Of a stretch of DNA of 64,000 nt, positions 11,653 through 22,972 are shown one piece after another. Under the pieces are notes generated by a model. It was not told the DNA's origin and searched no databases. It saw only the letters and a program-made list of their open reading frames with translations. The translations under genes and the position numbers were made by a program. Source of the stretch: Cladocopium goreaui (taxonomy: Eukaryota; Sar; Dinophyceae; Suessiales; Symbiodiniaceae); the NCBI GenBank assembly GCA_947184155.2, contig CAMXCT020000471.1:62001-126000 (forward strand), read 5' to 3'. Within the stretch, counting starts at the first letter, position 1; each line of letters opens with the position of its first letter.

Positions 11653-12459
11653 GTGTGGACACCAGCTATAGCACTTTTTTTTCACCATTCAATAGGTGTT
11701 TCTATTGGATTTTCTAGAGACAATGATGCTTTATGTTTCTATGGGCTACTCGACCACTACAGGACATTACTGGACATCTTCTTGCAGTTGGGTTTGGGGA
11801 AGTAAATCCAAGATAATCATAGAATATCATAGATAATCCAAGTCCGATATTTTTCACTAATAGTTTGGAATTCAAATTTTGATTTTGCCATCATTGCAGG
11901 GAATGACTGGTGCCCCCAAATGACCTGAGTGTACCATTAGGAACAATTTCTGGTGATCGGTGGCTCAACCATCAGCCACTTCATATACATATATCACATG
12001 TGTATATATACATATATCACATGTGTATATATATATATATGTACATATATATATATATATTACATAATAATCATATATATATATGTATACATATGTATGT
12101 AATGTACTGTACTGTAATGTAATATAATGTAATGTAATGCAATGCAATGCATTGTAATGCAATGTAATGTAATGTAATGCAATGCAATGTAATGTACTGT
12201 AAGTATGTATCTATGTATCTATGTATGTCTGTATGTCTGTATGTTTGTATGTAATGCAATGTAGTGCAATGCAGAGCAATGCAGTGCAGTGCAATGCAAT
12301 GGAATGCAATGTAATGTAAAGTAATGCAATGTATATATGTGAATTAACATATATATATATATATATACCACATCATAGAAGTCAGCTATATATTATATAT
12401 ATAATGTATGATCCCAATTGAGACTATTGAGGTTGGCAATCTCCAAACTGTCTCTCCAG
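11653..12459. other. Intron with TA tracts and a pentanucleotide array
   Basis: No exon seen; holds (TA)n at about 11985-12090 and the TGTAA/TGCAA array at 12098-12330. Confidence 0.6.
12098..12330. repeat. Pentanucleotide tandem array
   Basis: Alternating AATGT, AATGC and ACTGT five-base units with a short GTATGTCT interlude near 12200-12250. It produces spurious Tyr/Ile/His-rich frames on both strands. Confidence 0.85.
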
Positions 12460-12508
12460 GTGGCACGGAGCAGGACGTGGCCACCAAGCTCGGGGACTTC
12501 CAGGCACG
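12460..12508 (+). CDS. Exon of unassigned gene
   Basis: CTCTCCAG acceptor and GCACG then GTGCAA donor: GTEQDVATKLGDFQAR. Short, clean GT-AG exon. Confidence 0.55.
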
Positions 12509-12572
12509 GTGCAACTGTCTCGTTCCACCATTGCTATGGCATATATATATATATATATAGTCACTGAGCAAC

Positions 12573-12690
12573 TTACCATTTGGTCATTTAGCATAGCTAT
12601 TGGACATGGCAGTTACTAACTAGTTACTAACTAGTTGATTTATCTATTACACATTGTGATTTTCCATATGTTCATGAAAACCAGAGGGTA
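12573..12690. repeat. Family-1 element, diverged
   Basis: Left end TACCATTTGGTCATTTAGC, right end CCAGAGGGTA. The interior carries a tandem TTACTAACTAG insertion. Confidence 0.7.
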
Positions 12691-12748
12691 ATTAGACATT
12701 TAGTAACGTTTTAATTTAGCAACCTCGTAACTTATTCATTACTAACTT

Positions 12749-12838
12749 AGTAACCCCCCAAAGAGATAGATTCTGGTAAACTCCGGTTCAAAAATAGTGA
12801 TTCTTGTCGCTTATATTCATCTTTTCGGGGGGTTACAG
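12749..12838. repeat. Family-2 inverted-repeat element
   Basis: Ends AGTAACCCCCCAAAGAGAT and ATCTTTTCGGGGGGTTAC form an inverted repeat about 90 bp long, directly beside a family-1 copy. Confidence 0.8.
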
Positions 12839-13167
12839 TTCATATCCATAGGCAGTCGACAATATATATATATATATATTATCATTGGGCTACCATTGTA
12901 ATACATTGGGCTGAAGCAAAAAGAGTTTCCGTACGTTTTGTATTTAAAAACTCATCCAGATGGTTCTAGAAATTAAGAGCAATTTGTCATACAAACCGTG
13001 GCTGTTTTTGGGTGACACTCCCATCTGACAGGAGATGCAATACACAATTTTCATCCATTTTCGACATGTCTGAAAGAGAATTTTAAGACATGGATGATAC
13101 AAACCATACAAATCCGCAAATTGACATAGACTGACATAGACACAGAATTGACCTATACCCTCAAATA

Positions 13168-13317
13168 GGGGGAAGGTTACACATTGGCTGTTTCTTTTCG
13201 GGTCGATGTGAATTTCGACGATCAACTTGGGAAACCCCGCTGGCCTCAGGATCCCCAGTGGGTGATACCAGTGGGTGGTACATTGAGACTGGTCAAGGTG
13301 CCACATGGCTATGGCGG
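13168..13317 (+). CDS. Exon of unassigned gene
   Basis: AAATAG acceptor, 50 codons, donor GTGCTG: GEGYTLAVSFRVDVNFDDQ, then PQWVIPVGGTLRLVKV. Beta-strand-like composition. The opposite-strand 152-codon frame over the same bases is treated as a shadow. Confidence 0.55.
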
Positions 13318-13821
13318 GTGCTGAGTTCATTAAAGGAAGGAACCCTGTCATTTCTGGTATGTAGAGATCATTCAAACCGTCCAATTTTTGGGCTCTTATC
13401 ATTTCTAGAGAGATTCATAGTCGGTTTCTGGATTTAGGCATCTCCCCAACCAGGTCTTTCTCTTTGCATACGAAGTCCTGCCAATTGGGCATGGGTCAGG
13501 AGTCCCGATGCACGTGCCTTTTTTTTTTGGCTGAGGTGATCATGCGTACCAACATCTATAGTTCTCATTTTCCCAAAACCCGCCGTGCAAGATGTGGGAT
13601 GACTCATTGACTGGGGACCACTTTTTTGACTATTCGTTTTTGACACTGGTTTTTACTAATTGTCAATCACCAACTAGCTCATCTAACCAATGAACCCATT
13701 TGCGTCATTTTATATCGGTTTATATGGCATCTTTTTGTTGATCACACATGGTTCAAGGGAAAAAAACACAGAAATTTCTCCCATGGCAACAATGGCTTCA
13801 AAACGCCATTGGTTTTCTCAG

Positions 13822-13910
13822 CGCAGGGAGGGATCTATCGCTGGACTTTGCGCCTGGAACAGATCTGCAGCTTGTTCTTGAAACGTGGCTTTGAGGGTTG
13901 GAAAGCCTTG
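13822..13910 (+). CDS. Exon of unassigned gene
   Basis: TTCTCAG acceptor and a clean GTATAC donor: QGGIYRWTLRLEQICSLF, then LKRGFEGWKAL. Strongly protein-like amphipathic stretch. Confidence 0.65.
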
Positions 13911-13926
13911 GTATACCATACAACAT

Positions 13927-14035
13927 TGGACTGGATTTCAGGGACAATCTAGAGGAAACCCATGGTTTTTACCATTTTTTTACCATGAAACGCTCGGGTT
14001 TCCGGTATTTTTTCCCTTCAACTAAGTCTTGGAAG
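13927..14035. repeat. Family-3 element, diverged
   Basis: Runs from ATTGGACTGGATTTCAGGG through a central TGGTTTTTACCA palindrome to CCCTTCAACTAAGTC, matching the layout of the copies at 17257 and 39012. Confidence 0.5.
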
Positions 14036-14424
14036 CCAACATGCATAGGAGATCATAGGAGTATATCATAGGATTCGATAGTTATTCAACCAGCAAAGAT
14101 GAGGGCTTAGGCAATCAAGTCAGGGTATTGAAAGGTAAGAGGGGATAACGACTAGTGTACTGAATAAGTTGTAGAATGAGTTGGAGAGAAATTCAGCAGG
14201 ACATCCCAAATATTTTGGGGGTAAATCCATGGTTTCCTTTCCGATTTCCTTTCGACGAAGTCTTTGAAGGTACCAGGGAAACAATTGGAATTATAGATGG
14301 GATGTAAACGTTGTAACCAACAAGACTGGGGCATCAACAAGCACGAAGGGATTGCTTCAAGAAGATTTGGGAGGTAAGCAAGAAATCATGAGGATTTCAT
14401 TTTCGATGTAACCACCATCCCCAG

Positions 14425-14463
14425 GCGCTCATCGACCCCAAATGCAGATTGGAGCAGCTCGAC
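14425..14463 (+). CDS. Short exon of unassigned gene
   Basis: CCCCAG acceptor and GTTGGG donor enclose ALIDPKCRLEQLD. The same frame stays open to 14778 and includes another protein-like piece near 14655-14740 (DTKKERMLDELDVDS), so the exon could be longer or paired with a second one. Confidence 0.45.
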
Positions 14464-14984
14464 GTTGGGGCTTTGGGAAGGGGCACTGGGGCACTGTGTC
14501 GAAATTTATCGAAGGATTTGAGGTGCATTGAGAAATCTCACATAAGATCTCAAATTGAGATCCCAAGGTCATTATGTATTGATATGTATTGCTGGAATAT
14601 GTGTATTGGGGTTCATCAGTTGAAATCTTATTCATCTGATTCCTTCATGGGATGCTCAGGACCCGAAGCAACATGTTTGGATATTTTTTGGGATACCAAA
14701 AAAGAACGGATGTTGGATGAGTTGGATGTGGACTCAATGTCTGTACCGTATGTACGTGTATTCTTTTTGATGGTGTAGATTGGTGTAGATTGTACTTGAT
14801 CCATCTTGATCATACGGGAGAATATGATGTATTGAGGAGAATATGATGTATTGATGATGTATTGCAATCCATCAATCATCACCAATTGTAGATTATATGT
14901 AGATTATATGATCCATCTTATCCAACTGTTGGGAGGGGTCAAAAAAAATCTGAGACTTCACATTTGGGAACCATCTGAGGTGCA

Positions 14985-15057
14985 TGGTGCGAATCATCGT
15001 CGGCCGTGGCAGCGGCTTCCCAGCGGTGTGACCGCAACCTCTGTTGATGGATTGTTA
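14985..15057 (+). CDS. Candidate GC-rich exon, frame unclear
   Basis: A GC-rich island after CATCTGAG in AT-rich DNA. All three frames are open for part of its length (e.g. HRRPWQRLPSGVTATS). Coding is likely, the frame is not decided. Confidence 0.3.
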
Positions 15058-15726
15058 TAGGATTTATAGGGGATTGTACTGACTGGTCCAGGATGATCAT
15101 CATATCATATCATCATATCATATCACTATGAGAATCCGTTCTTCACCAGGATTAAATGGAATGAGAGAGGTTTTTAGACACTGCTCATTTGTTTGACGCA
15201 GACTTGAACGTTCGCTTAGATTTGAGAGGTTTAATAAACACTTAAGACATCTTAAGACTAGTTTCAGACAAGGTAATGCTTCAAATCATGACATGTAGCT
15301 TGTGTGCATGCAAGCTTCTGGCACCCGGCCAAACCCACCATGGACAGTCAGAGAGGTAATCAATGGACAGTGAAATCCCCATATTTCATATTTTTACTAT
15401 GTTTGTCGATTAAATCCCCTTCCTTGTTCCTAAACAGCAAATTTTCTGTACGTGTTTGTTGATGAAATCACAAACACACTTTGGAAAAAAAAACAATTTG
15501 TGTTGGTAGATTTCTTTTGGGCTACTTGATACTTGACATTCGGATAAATCAGAGCAACAAATCCCTGATTTTTGTTGGTTGAAACTTCATATTTTTTGAT
15601 TTTGGGATAGATCAGATGTTTTTTTTTCCAAACAAATCACTGGTTTTTGCTGCTTCAAAGCCTGGCTGGTTGGTGGTTTGGAACATTTGGATTATTTTTC
15701 CAATTTTTTCCATATATTGGGAAAAA

Positions 15727-15844
15727 TACCATCTGGTAATTTAACATAGCTATTGAACATGGCCATAGAAATAGTGGATTTTCCTGATTTTCCCATTAAA
15801 AATTGTGATTTTCCATAGTTTTTGGTATGTTTACCAGAGGGGTA
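15727..15844. repeat. Family-1 element
   Basis: Ends TACCATCTGGTAA and TTACCAGAGGGGTA with a small duplication of TTTTCCTGA inside. Confidence 0.85.
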
Positions 15845-15859
15845 GGTCAACCACTGCAG

Positions 15860-16010
15860 CTGGTTTAACGGTGCCCCCAAATCCCGGCCTCGAGGCGCCT
15901 CATGACAACCACGCGGTGCTCCCGGGCCAAAGACGAGGATCCCTGGCAAGAACGGCCCGGTCCGGGAGCCTGGGCTCCCCCGAAACGAAGACATGGGGGA
16001 CAGAAATAAT
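15860..16010 (+). CDS. Candidate GC-rich exon, frame unclear
   Basis: A GC-rich block starting after CACTGCAG. Two long frames are open: LTVPPNPGLEAPHDNHAV and RAKDEDPWQERPGPGAW. Both end near 16012. Confidence 0.4.
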
Positions 16011-16156
16011 GTGAAATAGTGGGATGGGGCTGGATGGGGTTGGGGTTGGATGTCAAGTTTTTTTGCGATTTTTTTTCGAACACTTTCTGAATTCAGGCAC
16101 AGTTTTGGGTGGTTTCAGGCATGAGCAGTGACTCAATTCGCAGTTTTCGGGATCGA

Positions 16157-16260
16157 TACCCTCTGGTAAACTAACGTAACTATGGAAAATCACCATTTTC
16201 AATGGGTAAATCCACTATAAATGGCAATTTTCAATAGCTATGTTAGACTACCAGAGGATA
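16157..16260. repeat. Family-1 element
   Basis: Ends TACCCTCTGGTAAACTAAC and TTAGACTACCAGAGGATA; the arms are swapped relative to 3246, so it is the opposite orientation. Confidence 0.9.
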
Positions 16261-16790
16261 CTCATCCCATGAAATGCAATCGTTCCCAGCTCCCAGACTC
16301 CGATGTCACCCGTCTCTCTCAGCTGCTTGTGAGCTGAGTCACCGCTAAAATCACGGCTCAAATGGCGGAAGCTTGCGGTTACGCGAACGTCAACAGCTAA
16401 TGTCAACAGCTCAGTGACACAGATCAAGACACGACACACACTTTCAACTTGAATATTTTCACCTCCAGCCATGACTTGTCATCTCAACTGACTGGTCATG
16501 GATCGGCCAATGGACCGGGAGGATACGGTGACACATCTGGAGAATCAGGCCTGGATCGATTGCGAAAAGAAGCTGGGCGACATGACGGCTATGACTTGAC
16601 ATGACTTGACTGTTGTGGATTTTTTCTGGCAAATTGCATGCCCGTGTGCCAGAATTCATAGCCCACCAGCAAAAGATCTTAAAAAGAGTGGAGTGAGTGG
16701 AATCCTCCATATCCTTTCCATTTTCAGAATATTTCAGAATATCATATGAATAATCTGATAATATCTGAATATCTTAAACTTGACCTTCAG

Positions 16791-16920
16791 TTCGGCAAGC
16801 GTGGCATCCCATGGCCCCATATGGCCCCATTGTCAGCGTCATGGAGTCCCAGGATTGACGAGCTTCTACAGGATCACGTCAAGGTCATTGTGAGCGTTGA
16901 TGGTTCGGACCAGGCTCATG
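16791..16920 (+). CDS. Candidate exon of unassigned gene
   Basis: CTTCAG acceptor; the best frame reads FGKRGIPWPHMAPLSAS then RIDELLQDHVKVIVSVDGS. The 3' limit is not clear. Confidence 0.4.
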
Positions 16921-17256
16921 TGTCGCGGACGTGCAGGTCCAATGTCAGAGAACCGTTGATTCAGCGGCTGATGATAAAGTATTATAAAGATATAAAATAA
17001 TATAAACAATATTGCATAAAATGTAAAGACACCTATCAAACAATACATTCTTGATGCTGTTTGTACCATGTGATTAGTATGTATGTACATTACGTGTTAT
17101 TTTTTCCGTCAACATATTTAGTTTTTATGATACTATCTGATACTATATGTATGATATATGTATAATACCATACATAGATTTACATAGATTTACATAGTAT
17201 ATATGATGATATAAAATTATATATGTAATCTTACCACTAATGTTTTATTCATAGAA

Positions 17257-17342
17257 TTGGATGATGGGACAATTTACAGGAAACCCCCCATATTTGATGG
17301 TAAAAACCATGGTTTCCTGTAGATTTTCCCTTAAACCAATCC
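17257..17342. repeat. Family-3 element
   Basis: ATTGGATGATGGGACAAT at the left and CCCTTAAACCAATCCAGTGA at the right form terminal inverted repeats around ATTGGAT/ATCCA(A)T, with a central GGTAAAAACCATGGTTTCC hairpin. Confidence 0.8.
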
Positions 17343-17370
17343 AGTGACACTAATGTTTTATTTCGTGGAG

Positions 17371-17500
17371 CGTCCGGCACGCCAGTCCAGCTGTGCCTTT
17401 GAATGGGCGCTGCACGGCTTTGCTCAAAGCGACCGGGAGACGGATCTGCTCATCGCCGGAAGGCCCAGTGGTCATCAGTTGTCCACTGCGACTGGAGATG
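17371..17500 (+). CDS. Exon of unassigned gene
   Basis: GTGGAG acceptor and GTAAAA donor: RPARQSSCAFEWALHGF, then SDRETDLLIAGRPSGHQ. It ends in phase 1 (GAT G), which joins perfectly to the next exon at 18320 (GT ACT CGA) to give GDGTRLAKQ. Confidence 0.7.
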
Positions 17501-17577
17501 GTAAAACCATGGTAAAACCATGGGAAAACATAGAAAAAACCATGGAAATCACCATGCTGTCAATGTGAAAATCCAAA

Positions 17578-17648
17578 AATCCACTATTTCTATGATTATT
17601 TCTATGGTCATTTGAAAAATAGCTATTTTGTTAAATATCCAGAGGGTA
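17578..17648. repeat. Family-1 element, right half
   Basis: Only the right part is recognisable, ending TAAATATCCAGAGGGTAA. Confidence 0.55.
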
Positions 17649-18319
17649 AAACAATGGTGACATCTGAAGCATGGTGAAAAAATATGGTGATCTTATGATA
17701 TCTTGTGATGTATTTGTATGGTGATTCAATGTTGATCAAATCGAAGTATTTTCAGCCAAATCTGAGGTTATGAGTCATAAGTCATAACCATAAAGATGAC
17801 CTGCAAGGATGGGGGTGTCTCATGGTGAACCACTGGTCCCCAAATGGAACTGGATGGGAATGGTTTCATACTTGGCCCCGGATTCGTGACTTTTTTGCTT
17901 TTGCCATGGGAACATGGAGTCACCAGCAAAGTTGTTTTTCAAATCCATGGTTTTTGTTATTTTTGTTGATTTTTCGTCCCAAGTTTTGGTTGAAACTTTG
18001 AAAGCGGTGAGGGAATTGTTTCTGGCTGATTTACTGATTTACTTCTAATCTTGGTTGGTGAAATCAGAGACTCCCAATTCCCACGAGCTTACATAAAGTT
18101 TCCCGCACCATTCTCATATGGCCATATAGAAAGTGTATGAAAAGGCTCATGGGAATGGGACTGCCATCATTGGGGCTCAATCAGCGAGAGAATGGACCAA
18201 GGTCGTCCCATTGAGTCTCAGCTGTGAAGCCCCACATTTACGACTTGGGTTGGTCCAAACAGAAGGAATACCCGGTATGTCCGCTATATCCCTAACTTAA
18301 TTGCCATTCAATGGGACAG

Positions 18320-18372
18320 GTACTCGACTTGCGAAACAAGCCACTGAGGTCCACTACTATGACAACACCAAG
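18320..18372 (+). CDS. Exon of unassigned gene
   Basis: GGGACAG acceptor and GTGAGG donor: TRLAKQATEVHYYDNTK. Phase-compatible with 17371-17500, so these two are consecutive exons of one gene. Confidence 0.7.
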
Positions 18373-18554
18373 GTGAGGAAGACAGCTGAAGAAATGGGGG
18401 GTGGAGGTCATGCAGCCATTTTTAATGACAGCAAAGATGAGGATAGCGGATTTACATGTTGGATCATTTTGGTAGCTTGATAGCCCTGGTGATACAAAAT
18501 ACCAAGACCTGTCTTCATCATGGCCGTGGCCTCGAGGAATATCTGCCGCCCAAG

Positions 18555-18770
18555 TGGAGAAAAGGTGCCATCCATTCAGACTCCTGGAGCAGAAAATCGC
18601 TGGGACGAGATCCGGTGGGGATCATGGGTTGAAACCGGTGGGATCCAACCCCTCCAAAGCTGATCAGCGCAAGGATGTGGAGGCAAAATGTACATCCTAC
18701 CTGGTCTCCAAGCGGTATGCCATCAGCGACTTGGAATGGAGGGTCACTAGTCATCCATGTTTTCTCCAAG
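18555..18770 (+). CDS. Coding stretch of unassigned gene, two pieces
   Basis: After CCCAAG the frame WRKGAIHSDSWSRKSLGRDP follows phase 0 from the previous exon and meets a GTGGGG donor at 18619. A second piece (DVEAKCTSYLVSKRYAISD) begins after CGCAAG near 18686. The split between them is inferred. Confidence 0.45.
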
Positions 18771-18920
18771 TGGAGAGGAATAAGATGATATAAATGATGA
18801 GTTTGATTTTTATTAACCCTGTCGCAAAAAACCCTCAAGCGCATGAAATGAACGCATCAAATCCTATCAAGCTACAGAACCCTTGATTCAAAGACAGTTT
18901 TGGTGGATTTTTCCTTCAAG

Positions 18921-19027
18921 GCTTCCAGCGCTGGATTTGGTCCCACCAAATGGGGCTGAGGTGTGAAGGAACGAACGCCGGGAGTGAAGATTGGGCAGTT
19001 GCTGTGCCAGGACACGGCGAAAGATCA
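18921..19027 (+). CDS. Exon of unassigned gene
   Basis: TTCAAG acceptor: GFQRWIWSHQMGLRCEG, then TNAGSEDWAVAVPGHGERS, ending at a GTGGCT donor or at the TAG shortly after. Confidence 0.5.
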
Positions 19028-19554
19028 GTGGCTTAGGCTTACCGACCATCCAACATGGCTGTGAAATCAACAATAGATGGAGGTTTTTAATATGTTTTCA
19101 TGTGAACAGATTTTCCATTGCCATCGTTTCATGACCAGGAGGCTCAGTAGGTCAGTAGGGCATCATCATTTTTCCTGTTCAAATAGCAATTTCGATGGTA
19201 TAAGACAGGTACACAGAGATAAACCTTTCAAAATCTTAGCCAGGTGGGTACCTGGTCCCAAGATATTCCGGGCAATTAATGCTTGAGTGAGTCATATTCC
19301 AGCGTTCCCAAGTTATCCTTAGAATTCCTTAGATATATTTGAGTGGGTTACTTTGCTGCGAGGATGATCAGGGAACAAGCAGTTTTCCCCAGCCCCATTC
19401 AGGGTCACAGGGGTGCGAAAGGATGTTCTTTTTTGTTGGACAGGCAACATGACGTTTTGCTACTTAGACAGTGGTCAAACCACCTACAGGGTGATGAAAC
19501 ACACAGCTTGAGTATGGTTTGATTGCGTTGTTCCATGTTCCATTTGGATTGCAG

Positions 19555-19721
19555 ATGATCACTGTTTTTGGTGGTAATCCCCCCAACGAATCACATCTCG
19601 ACATCCGAGATGGTCAGGACATTAAGGAACAGAATGCGGGCTTCTGCGTCATGGGTTTTGCTGGCCGCAAAGGCAAGATTTGTTGGTTCCAACTCAATAT
19701 GGAACATCATGGAACCATTGG
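19555..19721 (+). CDS. Exon of unassigned gene
   Basis: TTGCAG acceptor and GTTGGA donor: ITVFGGNPPNESHLDIRDG, then EQNAGFCVMGFAGRKGKIC. The next frame over is also open for 102 codons, so the frame is probable, not proven. Confidence 0.5.
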
Positions 19722-19888
19722 GTTGGAATGGGACTGTTGAACAGTTTTCACTTTCAACATCTTTCAACACACCAAAAAGCTATAGATTTTCGAGCGTTTT
19801 TATGTCCAAAGTCTTCCAAATTTTCACATCGGCCTGTCTGAGTCTAAGAGGAGCGGGATCCGCTTCCTTCCCATGATTGACCAACCAA

Positions 19889-19993
19889 TGGCACATATGG
19901 GGATTGATCAAAACCCATGAATTTCCAGACTTGGGGGATAAACATCCATTAAGACCAGCTATTTTGTTCACCAGGGTGCAGCGTCTTGACACA
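19889..19993. repeat. Family-4 element
   Basis: GATTGATCAAAACC near the left, then GGGATAAACATCCAT, CAGCTATTTTG and TTCACCAGGG, as in the copies at 30291, 47836 and (inverted) 51040. Confidence 0.65.
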
Positions 19994-20031
19994 TCCCCAT
20001 TGTCCCCGCATTCAGATGGATTTTTTTCCAG

Positions 20032-20160
20032 CACAATATTCAGCTGCTGAGTCAATGGTCGCAGATGGTCGCAGATCTTTCAGGCAAAGACAGACACCTC
20101 ATCGGCTCCAACGTTCTGGAGGCTTGGGAGACACGGTGCTTCAAGAGATTTGACAAATGA
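20032..20160 (+). CDS. Exon of unassigned gene
   Basis: A pyrimidine-rich TTTTTTTCCAG acceptor is followed by 42 codons: HNIQLLSQWSQMVADLSG, then HLIGSNVLEAWETRCFKRF, ending at an in-frame TGA (20158-20160) or at a non-GT donor just before it. Confidence 0.6.
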   Translation, partial: HNIQLLSQWSQMVADLSGKDRHLIGSNVLEAWETRCFKRFDK

Positions 20161-20301
20161 AAAGTAGCCCTGGTTGATTGGTGAATATAGGGACTTATAA
20201 TGACTTATATAACTTACTCTACTACCTAATTTACTGATATTTATTGGGGATTACGAGAAACCTATCAACCAAGCTAGTAGATATAATTAGATGATCAGGG
20301 T

Positions 20302-20535
20302 ATGAATGATTCATTTAACACAAACACCATGGATGACATTCACGAGTTCATGGTTTGGTATGGTGTGTACATGGCTCAAAATCATGCTGGCCCGGTTCAT
20401 GGTCAGTTCGTCGGCCAGCATCCCAGATCCGCAGGTGATGCGATGCGGAAAGTGCAGCTGCATTGCAAGGTCCTGAAAATGCCGCGCATCATCGTGCAAC
20501 GGCTGTCTTCCCGCGGTTTTTCGGAGTTGTCTTGA
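20302..20535 (+). CDS. Coding stretch of unassigned gene
   Basis: Open frame MDDIHEFMVWYGVYMAQNH, HGQFVGQHPRSAG, KVQLHCKVLKMPRIIVQRL to TGA at 20533-20535. The true exon probably starts inside, after a CACGAG or GGTCAG acceptor. Confidence 0.5.
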   Translation: MNDSFNTNTMDDIHEFMVWYGVYMAQNHAGPVHGQFVGQHPRSAGDAMRKVQLHCKVLKMPRIIVQRLSSRGFSELS

Positions 20536-20658
20536 AGATTTTATGCCAGAACAATTGAACAATGTTTGCGTCTTTGAGGAAAACCAATATGAACCAATAC
20601 GAACCAACGATAAAAAAACAGATCCCATAGTTTTGATTCGTTTTGATGTTCACTGAAG

Positions 20659-20777
20659 CCGAGGGAAGCCATCGATAGCCTTTTTTGCTAAGGTCTTCAA
20701 GGAGTCGGATCCCAGCAAACTACCCCTATCGCGACCGGCAGCTTTCAGAATCGATGGGGATTTTGGGGGATTTGATG
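20659..20777 (+). CDS. Exon of unassigned gene
   Basis: CTGAAG acceptor and GTTGTG donor: RGKPSIAFFAKVFKESDPS, then LSRPAAFRIDGDFGGFDG. Confidence 0.55.
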
Positions 20778-21122
20778 GTTGTGTAACGGACTAATGGGAG
20801 AATCCTCGGATCCAGTAATGGGACATGGGATAATCATGGGACCATGAAAAAACCACAACTTTGCATTTTTTTGCACATGATACATGGGATAATAATGGCA
20901 ATCATTATCATGGGATCGTCATGGGGATATGAGTTAAGGGGATATGTAGTTTGGCAACACCTCTATGAAGTCTCTATGATCTTTTGGGTTTGAAAATGGG
21001 GGAACACCTATAAAGCCACTTTAGGCAAATTGAATAAGACACATGATGATTCACCAGTGCTTTTTTTTGGTTATACAGTACCAGTCTGCAGATAGACCCA
21101 TGCAGAAGTGAAACACCATATT

Positions 21123-21649
21123 CCTTGTTGTTGTCGTTGTTGTTGCTGCTGCTGTTGTTGTTGTTGTTGTTGGTTGTTGTTGTTGTTGGTTGTTGTTGTT
21201 GTTGTTGTTGGTTGTTGTTGGTTGTTGTTGTTGTTGGTTGTTGTTGTTGTTGGTTGTTGTTGTTGTTGTTGTTGGTTGTTGTTGTTGTTGGTTGTTGTTG
21301 TTGGTTGTTGTTGTTGGTTGTTGTTGTTGGTTGTTGTTGTTGGTTGTTGTTGGTTGTTGTTGTTGTTGGTTGTTGGTTGTTGGTTGTTGTTGTTGTTGTG
21401 GTGGTGGTTGTGGTTGTTGTTGTTGTTGTGGTTGTGGTTGTTGTGGTTGTTGTTGTTGTTGTTGTTGGTTGTTGTTGTTGTTGTTGTTGGTTGTTGGTTG
21501 TTGGTTGTTGGTTGTTGGTTGTCGGTTGTTGGTTGTTGGTTGTTGGTTGTTGTTGTGGTTGTTGTTGTGGTTGTTGTTGTTGTTGGTTGTTGGTTGTTAG
21601 TTGTTGGTTGTTGATTGTTGGTTGTTGGTTGTTGGTTGTTGGTTGTTGG

Positions 21650-21711
<62 letters not shown>

Positions 21712-21805
21712 TTGTTGGTTGTTGTTGGTTGTTGTTGGTTGTTGTTGGTTGTTGTTGGTTGTTGTTGGTTGTTGTGGTTGGTTGTTGTTGTTGTTGCGGT
21801 TGCGG

Positions 21806-21843
<38 letters not shown>

Positions 21844-21857
21844 CTTGTTGTTGTTGG
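21123..21857. repeat. (GTT)n / (GTTG) microsatellite, about 0.74 kb
   Basis: Almost uninterrupted TTG/TTGG units. It ends with TTGGTTTCAG, the acceptor of the exon at 21864, so it forms the 3' part of an intron. Read on either strand it gives artificial Leu/Val/Cys or Asn/Gln/Thr frames. Confidence 0.95.
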
Positions 21858-21863
21858 TTTCAG

Positions 21864-21940
21864 ACATGTCACATCATGTTAAATGCTATCCACAGATGCA
21901 TTCCAAGTTGGAAAGACTTTGGCCTCGGTTTATAGATCTT
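21864..21940 (+). CDS. Exon of unassigned gene
   Basis: Lies directly after the (GTT)n tract: MSHHVKCYPQMHSKLERLW, then PRFIDL, and a GTGTGA donor. Confidence 0.6.
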
Positions 21941-22016
21941 GTGTGACACTGTTATATTTCTGTAAGTTAATTTAATCTATATATATATATAGACAGACAT
22001 ATATTTGAGATTTGAG

Positions 22017-22145
22017 ATGGTTTGGAACGACCCGGAGTTGTACGCGTTCCGCGATGTTTCTCCCAGGCCAAGTTTGTGGTTTCGACGGGTCTCAACCCAG
22101 CAGCCACCAAAGCATTCTACGACGCTCTCAGATTGTCACGACCAG
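22017..22145 (+). CDS. Exon of unassigned gene
   Basis: TTTGAG acceptor and CCAG then GTGGGT donor: GLERPGVVRVPRCFSQ, AKFVVSTGLNPAATKAFYD, ALRLSRP. Only 76 bp separate it from the previous exon. Confidence 0.65.
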
Positions 22146-22326
22146 GTGGGTGTCACTGCGACGGGATCTGGCCGTGCTTTGTCGGTCTTTGTGGCTCAAA
22201 ACTTCTCAAGTACTATAACTATATATAACTATAATATACTATGAATAACATGAACTATATATCTATATGGAGGTTTCCTGAAATGGGGCTACCATGGGCT
22301 ACCCCCAACTCATCCATTTGAATAAG

Positions 22327-22428
22327 ATTGGCTCAGGAGATGAGATCCATGTGGTGTACATCCGGCCCTACCTGGAGCCACACTCCAAGGACGCAGCAAT
22401 GGCCATGGAACAGAAAGAAATGTGTTGA
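22327..22428 (+). CDS. Exon of unassigned gene
   Basis: AATAAG acceptor: IGSGDEIHVVYIRPYLEP, then HSKDAAMAMEQKEMC and TGA at 22426-22428. Either a gene end or an exon with a GA donor just before the stop. Confidence 0.6.
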   Translation: MGSGDEIHVVYIRPYLEPHSKDAAMAMEQKEMC

Positions 22429-22861
22429 GATGTCGATTTCAGGGTCAAGAGATTTCAAGAGATGCCAATTTCTTGCAGATTTCGTAATTAAATGTAATTA
22501 AATATCAACCCAAATGAATTGTGGTCTGCGAATTGTTGTATTTCTATGTATTTATCTGGTACCGAATGTTATGTCCATGGGCGATGCTTATGCCTGTCTC
22601 TTGGAACAACTTGCAGAACTAATCACAACTCACCAGAACGTTGTGTCGGTTAGGAGATGGGTTTGACCACCTCAAACATCGCCACAACGGGGGAAACAAC
22701 CCTGTTTTCTTTTCATCTCCAAACGTAGCGGTACCATAAACTTCGGACAAATCCCTATCACTAGCAAAAAGTATTGGGAATTCTCGGGAAACACTTATTC
22801 CCATGCACACACTTCCCATAATTTTATGAAAAACAAATTGAATAGGCACACATCATCACAG

Positions 22862-22972
22862 TCATCACTGTCATCACCTACTCTCCTGGAGGAGAGTAAA
22901 GTCACCACGGCTATCCGCCACAAGTATGACTCCATCTTCGAAGGCCACGTTTCTGGGGGCATCAATAGATTG
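22862..22972 (+). CDS. Exon of unassigned gene
   Basis: CACAG acceptor, 37 codons in phase 0, GTGTAA donor: SSLSSPTLLEESKVTTAIR, then HKYDSIFEGHVSGGINRL. Confidence 0.65.

Noticed and set aside
12944..13402. 152-codon minus-strand frame
   Set aside because: A frame of this length is expected about once by chance in a window of this size, and the + strand exon 13168-13317 lies under it with splice sites.
20974..21867. 297-codon Asn/Gln/Thr-rich frame on the minus strand
   Set aside because: It is simply the (GTT)n microsatellite read backwards; the + strand Leu/Val/Cys frames over the same tract have the same origin.
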